DNA of 64,000 nucleotides from Xenorhabdus griffiniae (GCF_001028135.1 NZ_LDNM01000028.1:1-64000); one strand, 5' to 3'; positions 1 through 9,872 are shown, counted from the stretch's first letter. Notes: generated by a model from the letters alone, not told the origin. Numbers and translations are program-made.

Positions 1-68
1 ACAGGTATTACAAGCAGGATTTTCTAACCTGAATGTTATTTGATCATTCATGCGGTTGCCCTGTATAC

Positions 69-120
69 CTCCCCGCTGCGCGGGGAAATATAACACGTAT
101 CTTGAAGTTGGATTGGTATA
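69..120 (+). repeat. Palindromic intergenic repeat, copy 1
   Basis: A GC-rich hairpin core (CCCCGCTGCGCGGGG, 71-85) is followed by a conserved arm reading AATATAACACGTATCTTGAA and ending GTTGGATTG. The same core and arm recur at 14677-14730 and, reversed, at 37459-37513, always between genes. It looks like a small dispersed, non-coding palindromic element. The rest of 1-177 shows no gene. Confidence 0.7.
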
Positions 121-177
121 AATAGTATGCTTCTATTCAGCCATTTCATTAGCGTGTATATTTATATCACGATCCAT

Positions 178-600
178 TTAATCAATAATCAATCGTTTGC
201 TAAACATGACATTTTCTTGGCCCAAATAATCATATTCCATTTTTTCACACATGCAGATTGTTGCATCATTTTCTTCTGGAACCACAATCAAAATACCAGG
301 GCAACCTCTGGCCAATAATTTTTTTTCCAGGCGGGAGATCAATGCATTGGCGATCCCTCTGCCCCTGAATTCAGGATGGACTCCCAGATAATAGGCATGA
401 CCACGGTGTCCATCATAACCGCCCATCACTGTACCAACCACTTCTCCCGCAACTTCAGCAACCAGAAATAAATCAGCGTCATGGGTGAGTTTGCGCTCAA
501 TATCTATTTCTGGATCATCACCAGAGTTAATCAAATCACAACGTTCCCAAAGTGTGATAACGGCTTCAAAATCGTCTTGCCGAAATACCCGAATTTCCAT
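178..600 (-). CDS. ypeA: GNAT-family acetyltransferase YpeA
   Basis: A 140-residue single-domain GNAT acyltransferase, closely resembling E. coli YpeA (141 residues) from the first residue (MEIRVFRQ) onwards. The acetyl-CoA pyrophosphate-binding motif is visible as RGRGIA at residues 79-84, preceded by the typical strand [12 protein letters not shown] enzymes transfer an acetyl group from acetyl-CoA to an amine; the substrate of YpeA is not established. The gene is divergent from hemF with 128 bases between them. In E. coli the amidase gene amiA lies between ypeA and hemF; it is missing here. The C-terminus differs from E. coli in the last 25 residues. Identification is secure; biochemical role unknown. 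Confidence 0.9.
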   Translation of the reverse strand: MEIRVFRQDDFEAVITLWERCDLINSGDDPEIDIERKLTHDADLFLVAEVAGEVVGTVMGGYDGHRGHAYYLGVHPEFRGRGIANALISRLEKKLLARGCPGILIVVPEENDATICMCEKMEYDYLGQENVMFSKRLIID

Positions 601-641
601 AGTTAGTCAGCCTATTTAATAAGCAGTTGAATCAATGTTAA

Positions 642-1649
<1,008 letters not shown>

Positions 1650-1655
1650 CAATTC

Positions 1656-1693
1656 AAAACAGGAATACAAGACAATTTCTTTATTCCTGTTTT
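1656..1693 (+). terminator. Terminator after hemF
   Basis: A perfect 12-bp stem, AAAACAGGAATA (1656-1667) with TATTCCTGTTTT (1682-1693), lies 7 bases after the hemF stop. The T-rich right arm supplies the U-tract. Confidence 0.75.
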
Positions 1694-1811
1694 ATTCCTT
1701 ATTTATAAAAAATCAACCTAAAACAGATGGGTTATTTGTCATAATTCTGATAAAAATATTTATTATTTTTCATTAACAATACCCTGCCATAAAAAGTCAA
1801 TACTTACACTA

Positions 1812-1840
1812 ATGACTCGCCTATTCATTACAGCTAGTAT
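1812..1840 (+). promoter_or_regulatory. Predicted promoter of the first M4 protease gene
   Basis: ATGACT (1812-1817) and TAGTAT (1835-1840) are separated by exactly 17 bases, fitting a sigma70 -35/-10 pair. Support comes from the homologous region of the third unit, where GTGACT (4393-4398) and TACTAT (4416-4421) have the same 17-base spacing and the same following TTCA. The palindrome CGGGCCCG lies just downstream at 1847-1854. Confidence 0.5.
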
Positions 1841-1897
1841 TCAATCCGGGCCCGAAAAAAACGAATACAACATCTAACAACAAAATAGGGTATTATG

Positions 1898-2971
1898 ATG
1901 AGCAATAATCAAACCAACATATACAGCTTAATCCCTCCATTTGTTCTGGAAAATATCTCTGATGATTGTGATACATATACTAATCAATATGTATTAAAGA
2001 CATTAGATCATGTTTATCAATTGATGAGTACGCCTGCTGAAGAAATTATTTCTCAACAGAATAAACAAGAAACTAAAAAAGAGGTGAACGATAAACCGCA
2101 TCGCACTATCTATGACGCTAAAAATAAAGAGGAATTCCCAGGGGAAGAGTTATCTCGCAGTGAAGGTATGCCAGAGAGTTCAGATGATTCAGTTAATGAG
2201 GCTTATGAGTATATTGGTAAGACTCATGAATTCTATAAAAAAATTTTCGGGCGTAATTCTCTTGATAACAAAGGAATCAAGTTAGTTGCTACCGTACATT
2301 ATGGAAAAAATTATCTGAATGCATTCTGGACCAGAAAACAAATGATATTTGGTGATGGTGATGGAAAATACTTCAATCGTTTTACCTCTGCCATTGATAT
2401 TATCGCTCATGAGTTAACCCACGGTGTTATCGAAAGCGAAGCGGGACTGGATTATATCTATCAGTCTGGTGCACTTAATGAATCTATCTCAGACGTATTT
2501 GGTATTATGGTAAAACAATATGTTAATAACCAAAAAGTCGATGAATCCAATTGGCTATTGGGCCAGGGTCTACTGGGGCTAAAATTTAATCCAGAAAATA
2601 AATCCGAGGTTGGCTTACGCACCTTTATTAACCCCGGAAGCGCATTTTCCGGCGATAAGCAAGTAGGTCATATGGATCTATATGAAGACCTTCCCTTCAT
2701 CATTGATAATGGCGGCGTTCACATACATTCAGGCATTCCTAACAGGGCATTTTATTTAGTGGCGATGGCGTTGGGAGGCTACGCCTGGGAAAAAGCAGGA
2801 AAAATTTGGTATGAAACGTTACTGGACAAACGTCTATCTTCAGATGCAGATTTTGAAGATTTTGCCAGACTGACGATTGATAATGCTGAAAAATTATTCA
2901 GCAAGAAAACGTCAGATATTGTTAGTCATGGTTGGAAAGAAGTTGGTGTTCCACTTTCCGAAGATAAATGA
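1898..2971 (+). CDS. Protealysin/PrtS-like M4 metalloprotease, copy 1
   Basis: A 357-residue zinc metalloprotease of the thermolysin (M4) family. Catalytic features are all present: HELTH at residues 171-175, the third zinc ligand Glu195 in GALNESISD, and the later active-site His near residue 275 in DNGGVHIHSG. There is no signal peptide. Instead the N-terminus carries a short protealysin-type propeptide (IPPFVLENI near residue 12, then LKTLDHVYQLM near 33-43) and a charged linker up to about residue 69. Protealysin-like enzymes are made as cytoplasmic precursors, mature by removal of the propeptide, and include virulence-linked PrtS and actin-cleaving grimelysin. ATG 1898 is preferred over ATG 1895 because the third unit starts at the equivalent ATG (MSNN). 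AGGG serves as ribosome-binding site. Copy 2 lies 229 bp downstream. Confidence 0.92.
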   Translation: MSNNQTNIYSLIPPFVLENISDDCDTYTNQYVLKTLDHVYQLMSTPAEEIISQQNKQETKKEVNDKPHRTIYDAKNKEEFPGEELSRSEGMPESSDDSVNEAYEYIGKTHEFYKKIFGRNSLDNKGIKLVATVHYGKNYLNAFWTRKQMIFGDGDGKYFNRFTSAIDIIAHELTHGVIESEAGLDYIYQSGALNESISDVFGIMVKQYVNNQKVDESNWLLGQGLLGLKFNPENKSEVGLRTFINPGSAFSGDKQVGHMDLYEDLPFIIDNGGVHIHSGIPNRAFYLVAMALGGYAWEKAGKIWYETLLDKRLSSDADFEDFARLTIDNAEKLFSKKTSDIVSHGWKEVGVPLSEDK

Positions 2972-3037
2972 AATTACCATTAACAAAATACCAATTCATA
3001 TTTTATGCAGTAGCATTAAGATAATCCTAAAATAAAT

Positions 3038-3065
3038 AATAAAGGGTTAATCACAACCCTTTATT
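3038..3065 (+). terminator. Terminator after protease copy 1
   Basis: A perfect 11-bp stem, AATAAAGGGTT (3038-3048) with AACCCTTTATT (3055-3065), is followed by a T-rich stretch. It is very similar to the hairpin at 4962-4989 beyond the third unit. Confidence 0.75.
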
Positions 3066-3200
3066 ATGTTTATAAATTAATATTTCAGATCCCAACAAAA
3101 ACACCTCCCATTAGTAGAAAATATTATCATTTAGATTAATAATTAATTAAAGTCCCTAGAGATAAAATATGCACAACACCTAAAAGCCGGGGGTATCATT

Positions 3201-4259
3201 ATGCGGAATCATCAAGGTAAATTAAATAAATCTGGCATCATCCCACCATATTTATTGGAATACGTTGTTAAAATTTGTGGCCAAACAGATAAAGCATATA
3301 TATTAAAAACATTAGATCATGTTTACAATCTAATGAATAATCCTGATGAAATGGATATATTAATTCATGGATATCGGCCAGGTTTTGACAATAAATTAAA
3401 TAGAACTATTTACAATGCTGAATATAATGATAAATATCCAGGACATAAATTAATTTTATGCGAAGGCATGACTGTAATTGATGATATTGTAGCCACCGAG
3501 GCTTATAATTATCTTGGTAAAACATATGAGTTTTACAAGGAAATTTTTGGCCGTAATTCTATAGATAACAAGGGGCTTAAATTAGTTGCTACTGTGCATT
3601 ATCAAAAACACTATATGAATGCATTTTGGGATAATAATCAAATGGTCTTCGGTGATGGTTATGCCCCTTATTTTAACTGTTTCACCTCCTGCATTGATAT
3701 TACTGCGCATGAACTCACTCACGGAGTCACTGAAAGTGAAGCAAACCTTGATTATGCCTATCAATCGGGTGCATTAAATGAATCTATCTCAGATGTATTC
3801 GGTATTATGGTAAAACAGTATGCAAACAACCAAAAGGTTAATGAATCTGATTGGTTGATAGGTCAGGGAATATTTGGCCCGGCACTTAATCAGGACAATG
3901 ACCCTAATGTTGCCTTGCGCTCATTCAAAAATCCTGGAACAGCAAATCCGAAAGATAATCAAGTTGGTCATATGGATCAATATCAGGATTTATCCGTCAG
4001 AGATGATAACGGCGGTGTCCACAAGTATTCTGGTATTCCTAATAAGGCATTCTATTTATTGGCAACAGCGTTGGGAGGGTATTCTTGGGAGCAAGCTGGA
4101 AAAATTTGGTATCACACATTATTAGATAAACGATTATCCCATAAAGCCAGTTTTAATGATTTTGCACAGCTAACCGTTGACAATGCTGACACATTATTTG
4201 GCAAGGAAATTTCAGATATTGTGACTCATTCATGGAAACAAGTCGGAACTTTACTCTAA
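3201..4259 (+). CDS. Protealysin/PrtS-like M4 metalloprotease, copy 2
   Basis: A 352-residue tandem paralogue of the preceding protease with an intact active site: HELTH at residues 170-174, Glu194 in GALNESISD, and the downstream histidine in DNGGVHKYSG. The propeptide motifs IIPPYLLEY (near residue 13) and LKTLDHVYNLM (near 35) are kept. There is no signal peptide. The linker between propeptide and catalytic domain differs from copy 1 and is more tyrosine- and asparagine-rich, so the two enzymes may mature differently. The promoter region lacks the conserved -35/-10 arrangement of units 1 and 3, which suggests separate control; a terminator separates it from copy 1. The ribosome-binding site is GGGGG, 9 bases upstream. 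The two enzymes may differ in specificity or timing, but nothing here shows which. Confidence 0.92.
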   Translation: MRNHQGKLNKSGIIPPYLLEYVVKICGQTDKAYILKTLDHVYNLMNNPDEMDILIHGYRPGFDNKLNRTIYNAEYNDKYPGHKLILCEGMTVIDDIVATEAYNYLGKTYEFYKEIFGRNSIDNKGLKLVATVHYQKHYMNAFWDNNQMVFGDGYAPYFNCFTSCIDITAHELTHGVTESEANLDYAYQSGALNESISDVFGIMVKQYANNQKVNESDWLIGQGIFGPALNQDNDPNVALRSFKNPGTANPKDNQVGHMDQYQDLSVRDDNGGVHKYSGIPNKAFYLLATALGGYSWEQAGKIWYHTLLDKRLSHKASFNDFAQLTVDNADTLFGKEISDIVTHSWKQVGTLL

Positions 4260-4283
4260 AAATTGTAATACCTCTCTCATCAT

Positions 4284-4305
4284 TCAAGACCAGGGAAGGT
4301 CTTGA
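4284..4305 (+). terminator. Terminator after protease copy 2
   Basis: A perfect 8-bp stem, TCAAGACC (4284-4291) with GGTCTTGA (4298-4305) and a 6-base loop, lies 24 bases after the stop codon. The following T-run is weak and interrupted. Confidence 0.5.
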
Positions 4306-4392
4306 TTACGTTTATATATTTATCCTTAATTTAATTAAGCTAATCATCTTATCCCGCCATGCCATATCATAAAAAAATTTACATTTTTAGTA

Positions 4393-4421
4393 GTGACTAA
4401 CATGGTTAGTTTGGCTACTAT
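4393..4421 (+). promoter_or_regulatory. Predicted promoter of the propeptide-only gene
   Basis: GTGACT (4393-4398), a 17-base spacer and TACTAT (4416-4421) match the arrangement upstream of protease copy 1 in sequence and spacing. A start of transcription near 4428 would place the CATAA repeat tract inside the untranslated leader. Confidence 0.5.
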
Positions 4422-4460
4422 TCATATTCGGCCAAATATACACCAACACCATAACATAAA

Positions 4461-4515
4461 CATAACATAACATAACATAACATAACATAACATAACATAA
4501 CATAACATAACATAA
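4461..4515 (+). repeat. CATAA pentanucleotide tandem repeat, 11 perfect units
   Basis: Eleven uninterrupted copies of CATAA run from 4461 to 4515, with imperfect copies on the left (ATAACATAAA, 4451-4460) and a degenerate CATAG on the right. The tract lies between the predicted promoter and the ribosome-binding site (AAGG near 4530) of the propeptide-only gene. The equivalent leader of protease copy 1 has no such tract. Short tandem repeats of this purity change length readily by slipped-strand mispairing. Confidence 0.95.
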
Positions 4516-4540
4516 CATAGATACAAAATAAGGCATTATC

Positions 4541-4762
4541 ATGAGTAATAATAAAGCAATAAAACAAAATATAATCCCCCCTTATTTATTGGAGTATCTT
4601 GCAAAAACCTGTAATGCTAATGACAAAGAGTATGTTTTGAACACATTAGATCATGTCAATAAACTCATGAAGCAATCAACCAAAGAAGAGGCCTTAAACT
4701 CTGAGGATGATCCTTTATTGTATAAAAACAGAAAAAATCCTGAACCAGAAGATAGCTATTAA
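4541..4762 (+). CDS. Standalone protealysin-type propeptide (73 aa)
   Basis: A 73-residue protein matching only the propeptide of the two upstream M4 proteases: IIPPYLLEYLAKTC near residues 11-24 and LNTLDHVNKLM near 33-43. It then ends with its own acidic, proline-containing tail (NPEPEDSY). No HExxH or other catalytic sequence follows before the terminator. The start region (AAGG, then ATGAGTAATAAT) matches protease copy 1, as do the promoter and terminator. The unit therefore looks like a copy of unit 1 from which the catalytic domain was removed while the reading frame stayed open. In M4 proteases the propeptide inhibits and helps fold the enzyme. A free propeptide acting in trans on copies 1 and 2 is an inference; a non-functional remnant is the alternative. 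Confidence 0.75.
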   Translation: MSNNKAIKQNIIPPYLLEYLAKTCNANDKEYVLNTLDHVNKLMKQSTKEEALNSEDDPLLYKNRKNPEPEDSY

Positions 4763-4961
4763 TTATCAGGAAATTAACGTTACCCTCTGATTTTCATGAT
4801 TTTTTATATAACAAAAAAGAAATACCGAAATTAATAAAATTAAATATACAGTAGGTTCATTGATAAACTTGAAATATTTTAAAGCTAATTAGCTTAATTC
4901 TTAAAATTATTTCTATCTGCTCTGTTTAATAATGGCTAAACTATGCTTTAAATACAGGAAT

Positions 4962-4989
4962 AATAAAGGGCTAGGAATAGCCCTTTATT
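4962..4989. terminator. Bidirectional terminator between propeptide gene and der
   Basis: A perfect 12-bp stem, AATAAAGGGCTA (4962-4973) with TAGCCCTTTATT (4978-4989) and loop GGAA, has A/T-rich flanks on both sides. It sits between convergent genes and can serve both. Bases 4763-4961 show no gene. Confidence 0.8.
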
Positions 4990-5010
4990 TATATTAATAT
5001 TTTTAAACAA

Positions 5011-6507
5011 TTACCGTTTTTTCATATGTTCCATTAAACGTTTACGTTTACGGAGCTGAGTTGCTGTTAATGTATTTTTCTTATCCGCATAAGGGTTAGC
5101 CCCTTCTTTAAATTGGATGCGGATAGGTGTTCCCATCACTTTCAAAGAACGACGGAAATAATTCATCAAATAACGCTTATAGGAATCAGGTAAATTTGTT
5201 ACTTGATTACCGTGGATAACCACGATAGGTGGGTTATGGCCACCCGCATGGGCATATTTCATTTTCACCCTACGACCACGGATCATTGGCGGCTGGTGAT
5301 CATCTTCTGCCATGCGCATTATACGAGTCAATAAGGAAGTACTAACGCGGCGGGTTGCACTTTCATAGGCTTCCTGAATTGATTCAAATAAATTCCCGAC
5401 ACCACTACCATGTAGCGCGGAAATAAAGTGAAGACGGGCAAAATCAACAAAACCCAAACGCAGCTCAAGCATATCTTTGACATGATCTTTGTCTTCCTGA
5501 CTCATACCATCCCATTTGTTGATGGCGATAACCAGAGAACGACCACTGTTAAGAATAAAACCAAGCAGAGAAAGATCTTGATCAGAAATGCCTTCACGGG
5601 CATCCACTACCAGTAATACAACATTGGCATCTTCAATCGCCTGGAGCGTTTTAATCACAGAGAATTTTTCAACTGTTTCAGTGACTTTTCCACGCTTACG
5701 AACGCCCGCTGTATCAATCAGAATATATTCACGGCCATCACGCTCCATGGGAATATAAATGCTGTCACGGGTCGTACCTGGCAAATCATAAACGACAACA
5801 CGCTCTTCACCGAGGATACGGTTGGTTAATGTGGATTTACCCACATTAGGGCGGCCAACAATCGCAAGTTTCAGAGGCAAGGTTGTGGGATCAAATGCCT
5901 CCTCCTCTTTTTCCTGTTCAGCAGAAGCCTCCAATTCGGCTTGCTCCATTTCGGCCCAATAAGCTGCGTTTGCTTCTTCTTCCGTTAATTCAACGTCTTC
6001 TTCTGTTTCTTCTTTGTCAGAAAACGGCAACAACACACGTTCAATCAGTTGTGTTACCCCCCGGCCGTGAGAAGCCGCGATGGAATAAACATCCCCTAAA
6101 CCGAGTGAATAAAACTCAGCTACCGAGATATCAATATCGATACCATCGGTTTTATTCGCCACCAGAAAAGTTGCTTTTTCACGGCTACGCAAATGCTTGG
6201 CAATCGCATGATCAGCAGGCATCAATCCCGATCTGGCATCAACCATAAATAGAACAATGTCCGCCTCTTCTATGGCCATCAGGGATTGCGTAGCCATATG
6301 CGTTTCTACTCCCTCTTCCATACCATCGATACCGCCCGTATCAATGATGATGAATTCTTGCCCTTCAACCTCTGCCCGTCCATATTTACGATCACGGGTT
6401 AAGCCAGGGAAATCCGCTACCAGCGCATCTCTGGTTCGGGTTAATCGGTTAAATAAGGTGGATTTTCCAACATTGGGGCGCCCAACCAGCGCAACGACAG
6501 GTATCAT
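5011..6507 (-). CDS. der: Ribosome biogenesis GTPase Der (EngA)
   Basis: Der is the essential double-GTPase that binds the 50S ribosomal subunit during its maturation. The 498-residue protein has two tandem Era-like G domains, each with the P-loop GRPNVGKST (residues 8-16 and again near 218), DTGG/DTAG switch motifs, and NKTDG/NKWDG base-recognition motifs. A C-terminal KH-like domain ends in a strongly basic tail ([13 protein letters not shown]). An acidic linker rich in Glu separates the two G domains. The gene follows bamB on the same strand as in E. coli, with a terminator between them. Confidence 0.97.
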   Translation of the reverse strand: MIPVVALVGRPNVGKSTLFNRLTRTRDALVADFPGLTRDRKYGRAEVEGQEFIIIDTGGIDGMEEGVETHMATQSLMAIEEADIVLFMVDARSGLMPADHAIAKHLRSREKATFLVANKTDGIDIDISVAEFYSLGLGDVYSIAASHGRGVTQLIERVLLPFSDKEETEEDVELTEEEANAAYWAEMEQAELEASAEQEKEEEAFDPTTLPLKLAIVGRPNVGKSTLTNRILGEERVVVYDLPGTTRDSIYIPMERDGREYILIDTAGVRKRGKVTETVEKFSVIKTLQAIEDANVVLLVVDAREGISDQDLSLLGFILNSGRSLVIAINKWDGMSQEDKDHVKDMLELRLGFVDFARLHFISALHGSGVGNLFESIQEAYESATRRVSTSLLTRIMRMAEDDHQPPMIRGRRVKMKYAHAGGHNPPIVVIHGNQVTNLPDSYKRYLMNYFRRSLKVMGTPIRIQFKEGANPYADKKNTLTATQLRKRKRLMEHMKKR

Positions 6508-6609
6508 TTTCTTGATGCCTCATGACTAGATTTAAATCGATATCCTGCTGAAAGTGACGTCTCAATATTGTTCACCACAGCAAGATACAAAGAGTCTAAA
6601 AAGACGAAA

Positions 6610-6635
6610 CGGCCCCTGTTATTGTCCAGGAGCCG
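6610..6635 (-). terminator. Terminator between bamB and der
   Basis: Read on the minus strand, CGGCTCCTG and CAGGGGCCG form a 9-bp stem (6610-6635) with one G-U pair, followed by TTTCGTCTTTTT. It lies 32 bases past the bamB stop. Confidence 0.65.
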
Positions 6636-6667
6636 TATAATTCCGTGTTATTTAAACACGCACGAAG

Positions 6668-7840
6668 TTAGCGGGTATACAGATAAACTGTCCCGTCCTT
6701 CGCTTGTAGCATCAGTTTATCGCTGGCAACAACCGGACGACTCAACAGGCCGGAACTATCAACCTTATTCTGCGCTACAAATTTGCCATCAGCCATATTC
6801 AACCAATGCAAGTAACCTTCAGCATCACCAACAACCAGATAGCCATTGTACATTTCCGGTGCCGTCAGGTTACGGTGCATGAGATCATTTTGCGACCATA
6901 GTGTCACACCATCACTCTTGCGCAGGGACAAGATACGGTCATCTTGATCAACAATGAAAATATTGCTGTCAGTGACCACCATATCATGCACCGATCCCAG
7001 ATCACGTTTCCAGATGATCTGGCCTGAACGCATATCCATTGCCACCAAATTGCCGTTATAAGCAATCGCATAAATAACATTGTCAGAAATGACCGGACTC
7101 ATATCGACATCATTCAGGCGATCTATTTCGGTAGAACCTGTTACCTGAGAAATACGCTGTTGCCAAATTAGTTGCCCCTCAGACAACAGCACCGCACTAA
7201 TACGGCCATTGTCACCACCTACAATCGCTGCACCATAGGCTACGGCAGGAGCGGATTCACCACGAACGGACAACGAAGGTGTCTCCATATTAACTGACCA
7301 GGCAATACTACCATCGGTTTCGTTTAATGCCTGCAACATACCATTGCCGGTATGAATCAAGACAAAACCATCACTCACTACAGGACGGGACAACGCTTCG
7401 CCAGCAACCGTCGATTCCCATTCAACCTTACCGTTCGTTGTATCCAGCGCGATGACTTTTGCTTGTTCTGTTCCGACATACAGACGATCACCGGATACAG
7501 TCAAACCACCAGAAAGCAGCGCTGGCAAACGGGATGACAATAAACCTGCTTTTTCTGACAAATCCGTTGCCCATATCTCTTTGCCGCTGTCTATATCAAA
7601 TGCTTTGACAACACCATGACGGTCAGCAACGTAAGCGGTTGAACCCTGCCAGGTTGGTGATAAATGAGAGTAATACTTCCCCGTACCACTCCCAACGGAC
7701 TTATCCCAAACGATACGAGGTTTGAATTGATTTTCAACCTTCGGTAACGGTGACATTGTTACCGTATCCTGTTCACTTGAACAACCTGCTAGCAGAACAG
7801 AAGCAACCAGCCCAACCAAGAGTGTTTTTCGCAGCTGCAT
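6668..7840 (-). CDS. bamB: Outer-membrane assembly lipoprotein BamB
   Basis: BamB is a periplasmic lipoprotein of the BAM complex, which inserts beta-barrel proteins into the outer membrane; it binds BamA through POTRA domains. The 390-residue precursor has a lipoprotein signal peptide with lipobox LLAGC, the modified cysteine being residue 20. The rest is an eight-bladed PQQ-type beta-propeller, seen as repeats such as AFDIDSGKEIWATDL, ALDTTNGKVEWES and AMDMRSGQIIWKRDL. Length matches E. coli BamB (392). It lies 16 bases after yfgM in the same direction. Confidence 0.96.
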   Translation of the reverse strand: MQLRKTLLVGLVASVLLAGCSSEQDTVTMSPLPKVENQFKPRIVWDKSVGSGTGKYYSHLSPTWQGSTAYVADRHGVVKAFDIDSGKEIWATDLSEKAGLLSSRLPALLSGGLTVSGDRLYVGTEQAKVIALDTTNGKVEWESTVAGEALSRPVVSDGFVLIHTGNGMLQALNETDGSIAWSVNMETPSLSVRGESAPAVAYGAAIVGGDNGRISAVLLSEGQLIWQQRISQVTGSTEIDRLNDVDMSPVISDNVIYAIAYNGNLVAMDMRSGQIIWKRDLGSVHDMVVTDSNIFIVDQDDRILSLRKSDGVTLWSQNDLMHRNLTAPEMYNGYLVVGDAEGYLHWLNMADGKFVAQNKVDSSGLLSRPVVASDKLMLQAKDGTVYLYTR

Positions 7841-7856
7841 TATGAAGTTGGCTCCC

Positions 7857-8477
7857 TTAGTTGGATAAATTATTAAGTTTGATTTTCATAAAATCCTTAA
7901 TTACCTGCGGGCCATCAAGTCCAAGCCCTGTGGAATAGGCTGCACGTGCACCAGCAATATCCCCTTTTTTAGCCAGAATATCCCCACGAATATCCTCAAC
8001 CATAACCTGCCAGCCTTTGCCTTTGACCAAATCCAGCGTTTTCAATGCAACATCTGTTTTATCTTCCGCTAATTGAACCCGAGCCAGACGAAGGTTAGAC
8101 AATGCCTGCATGTTTCCATCTTTGGCTTTACCGGATGCCGCTCGCAAATTTTTCTCTGCCTGAGCCAGATCATTCTGAGCAATAGCCTGTTTTGCCAGTT
8201 CCAGATCAGCCATAACACCGTAGACATTGTCTGTCTCATTAGCGAACTTTTCTACGGCAATAACATTTTCTTTCGACCCCGACGCCAGTGATTTGTTCAA
8301 CTCTTCAAATACTGCGGCCGTATTATACAATTGGTTGGTTTGATGAGACTGCCAGTAACGCCAACCCAACAAAACACCAACACCTAGCACCAGACCAACA
8401 GCAAGGTATTTACCGTTAATAGCGAAAAAACGCTTGATCGCGTCAACTTGTTCAGTTTCTGTGGTATAGACTTGCAC
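7857..8477 (-). CDS. yfgM: YfgM, ancillary SecYEG-associated TPR protein
   Basis: A 206-residue inner-membrane protein with one N-terminal membrane segment (about residues 23-41, GKYLAVGLVLGVGVLLGWRY) and a periplasmic TPR-like domain. In E. coli YfgM associates with PpiD at the SecYEG translocon and is linked to periplasmic chaperone networks and the Rcs response. The start is a GTG (8475-8477) with GGAGAG upstream; this start aligns with E. coli YfgM. The gene is 14 bases after hisS and 16 before bamB, so probably one transcript. Confidence 0.93.
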   Translation of the reverse strand: MQVYTTETEQVDAIKRFFAINGKYLAVGLVLGVGVLLGWRYWQSHQTNQLYNTAAVFEELNKSLASGSKENVIAVEKFANETDNVYGVMADLELAKQAIAQNDLAQAEKNLRAASGKAKDGNMQALSNLRLARVQLAEDKTDVALKTLDLVKGKGWQVMVEDIRGDILAKKGDIAGARAAYSTGLGLDGPQVIKDFMKIKLNNLSN

Positions 8478-8491
8478 TAGAGTTTCTCTCC

Positions 8492-9769
8492 TTAGCCTAA
8501 CAGTTCGCTCAAACGCGCTGCGACCGCTTGTTGTGACAACGTTTCTTGTTCACCGTTGCGTAAATTTTTCACTGTAATATTGCCTGCCTGAATTTCATCT
8601 TCTCCCAGGATCAAGGCAACTTTGGCACCGTGCTTACTCGCACGCGTCAGCTGTTTCTTAAAGTTACCACCGCCATGATTGGTCATCAGACGTAATTCTG
8701 GCAATTGATCACGGATTTTTTCGGCCAATATTAATGCCGCTTGCTGGCTACCTTCACCAAAGGAAGAGAAATAGACATCGGCAACAGCCAAATCAGCAAC
8801 AAAGTCAGGATTGACTTCCTGCACCAACAGGACCATACGTTCCAGGCCCATGGCAAAACCAACTGCGGGTGTTGCCTTACCGCCCAATTGTTCAACCAAG
8901 CCATCGTAACGACCACCCGCACAGACGGTTCCCTGTGCCCCCAACGCCGATGTCACCCATTCAAAAACAGTACGGTTGTAGTAATCAAGGCCGCGAACCA
9001 GACGCTGGTTGATGCGGTATTTGATCCCTGCACTATCCAGTAGCTGACACAGTCCATCAAAGTGCTCTTTTGACTCGCTATCAAGATAATCAAACAGCTC
9101 CGGTGCATCATTCAGAAGCTGCTGAATTTCAGGGTTTTTAGAGTCCAATACACGCAATGGGTTGGTATACATGCGGCGTTGACAATCTTCGTCCAGTTTC
9201 TCTTTATGCTGTTCAAGGTATGCCACCAGCGCCTCACGATAATTGGCACGGGCTTCTAATGAACCAATTGAGTTCAATTCAAGTGTAACGTGATCAGCAA
9301 TGCCAAGCTCGCGCCACCAACGTGCTGTCATTAAAATAAGTTCAGCATCAATATCTGGCCCTTGTAAGCCAAACACTTCAGCCCCTAACTGATGGAATTG
9401 ACGGTAACGGCCTTTTTGGGGGCGCTCATAACGGAACATCGGCCCGATATACCATAAGCGCTGTTCCTGATTGTACAGCAGACCATGCTGAATACCGGCA
9501 CGGACACATCCTGCGGTATTTTCTGGGCGCAGGGTCAAACTTTCACCATTGCGATCATCAAAGGTATACATCTCTTTTTCGACCACATCAGTGACTTCCC
9601 CAATTGCACGTTTGAATAACGGGGTCTGCTCTACAATCGGTGTCCGAATTTCGCTGAAACCGTAACCTGACAGCACACGCTTCATCGTAGATTCAACTCG
9701 TTGCCAGATGGCCGTTTCAGCAGGAAGGCAGTCATTCATGCCACGAATAGCTGGGATATTTTTTGTCAC
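8492..9769 (-). CDS. hisS: Histidyl-tRNA synthetase
   Basis: HisRS charges tRNA-His with histidine in the cytoplasm. The 425-residue protein has class II motifs: the motif 2 region around [16 protein letters not shown], the histidine-specific segments [13 protein letters not shown] and AGGRYDGL, and motif 3 near [11 protein letters not shown]-terminal anticodon-binding domain begins around residue 330. Length equals the E. coli enzyme (424). Translation begins at GTG (9767-9769), as in E. coli. The order ispG-hisS-yfgM-bamB is conserved. Confidence 0.98.
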   Translation of the reverse strand: MTKNIPAIRGMNDCLPAETAIWQRVESTMKRVLSGYGFSEIRTPIVEQTPLFKRAIGEVTDVVEKEMYTFDDRNGESLTLRPENTAGCVRAGIQHGLLYNQEQRLWYIGPMFRYERPQKGRYRQFHQLGAEVFGLQGPDIDAELILMTARWWRELGIADHVTLELNSIGSLEARANYREALVAYLEQHKEKLDEDCQRRMYTNPLRVLDSKNPEIQQLLNDAPELFDYLDSESKEHFDGLCQLLDSAGIKYRINQRLVRGLDYYNRTVFEWVTSALGAQGTVCAGGRYDGLVEQLGGKATPAVGFAMGLERMVLLVQEVNPDFVADLAVADVYFSSFGEGSQQAALILAEKIRDQLPELRLMTNHGGGNFKKQLTRASKHGAKVALILGEDEIQAGNITVKNLRNGEQETLSQQAVAARLSELLG

Positions 9770-9872
9770 GTTTTATCTCTTATTAATATTTATACAATGC
9801 CAACGATTATAAAAGCGAATACTTGCAAGGTTCAATCTGCAAGCAAATCTATATGCTTATATCCCCAATAAA

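Noticed and set aside
71-90. CCCCGC..GCGGGG palindromes as CRISPR repeats
   Set aside because: The core resembles type I-E repeat stems, but the three copies are solitary, thousands of bases apart, and not separated by regular spacers.
3582-4125. Short frames overlapping protease copy 2
   Set aside because: Both overlap the catalytic domain in other frames and show no independent signals.
4763-4961. Decayed catalytic domain after the propeptide-only frame
   Set aside because: No HExxH, NES or other M4 motif in any frame; the region is short, A/T-rich and ends in the terminator.
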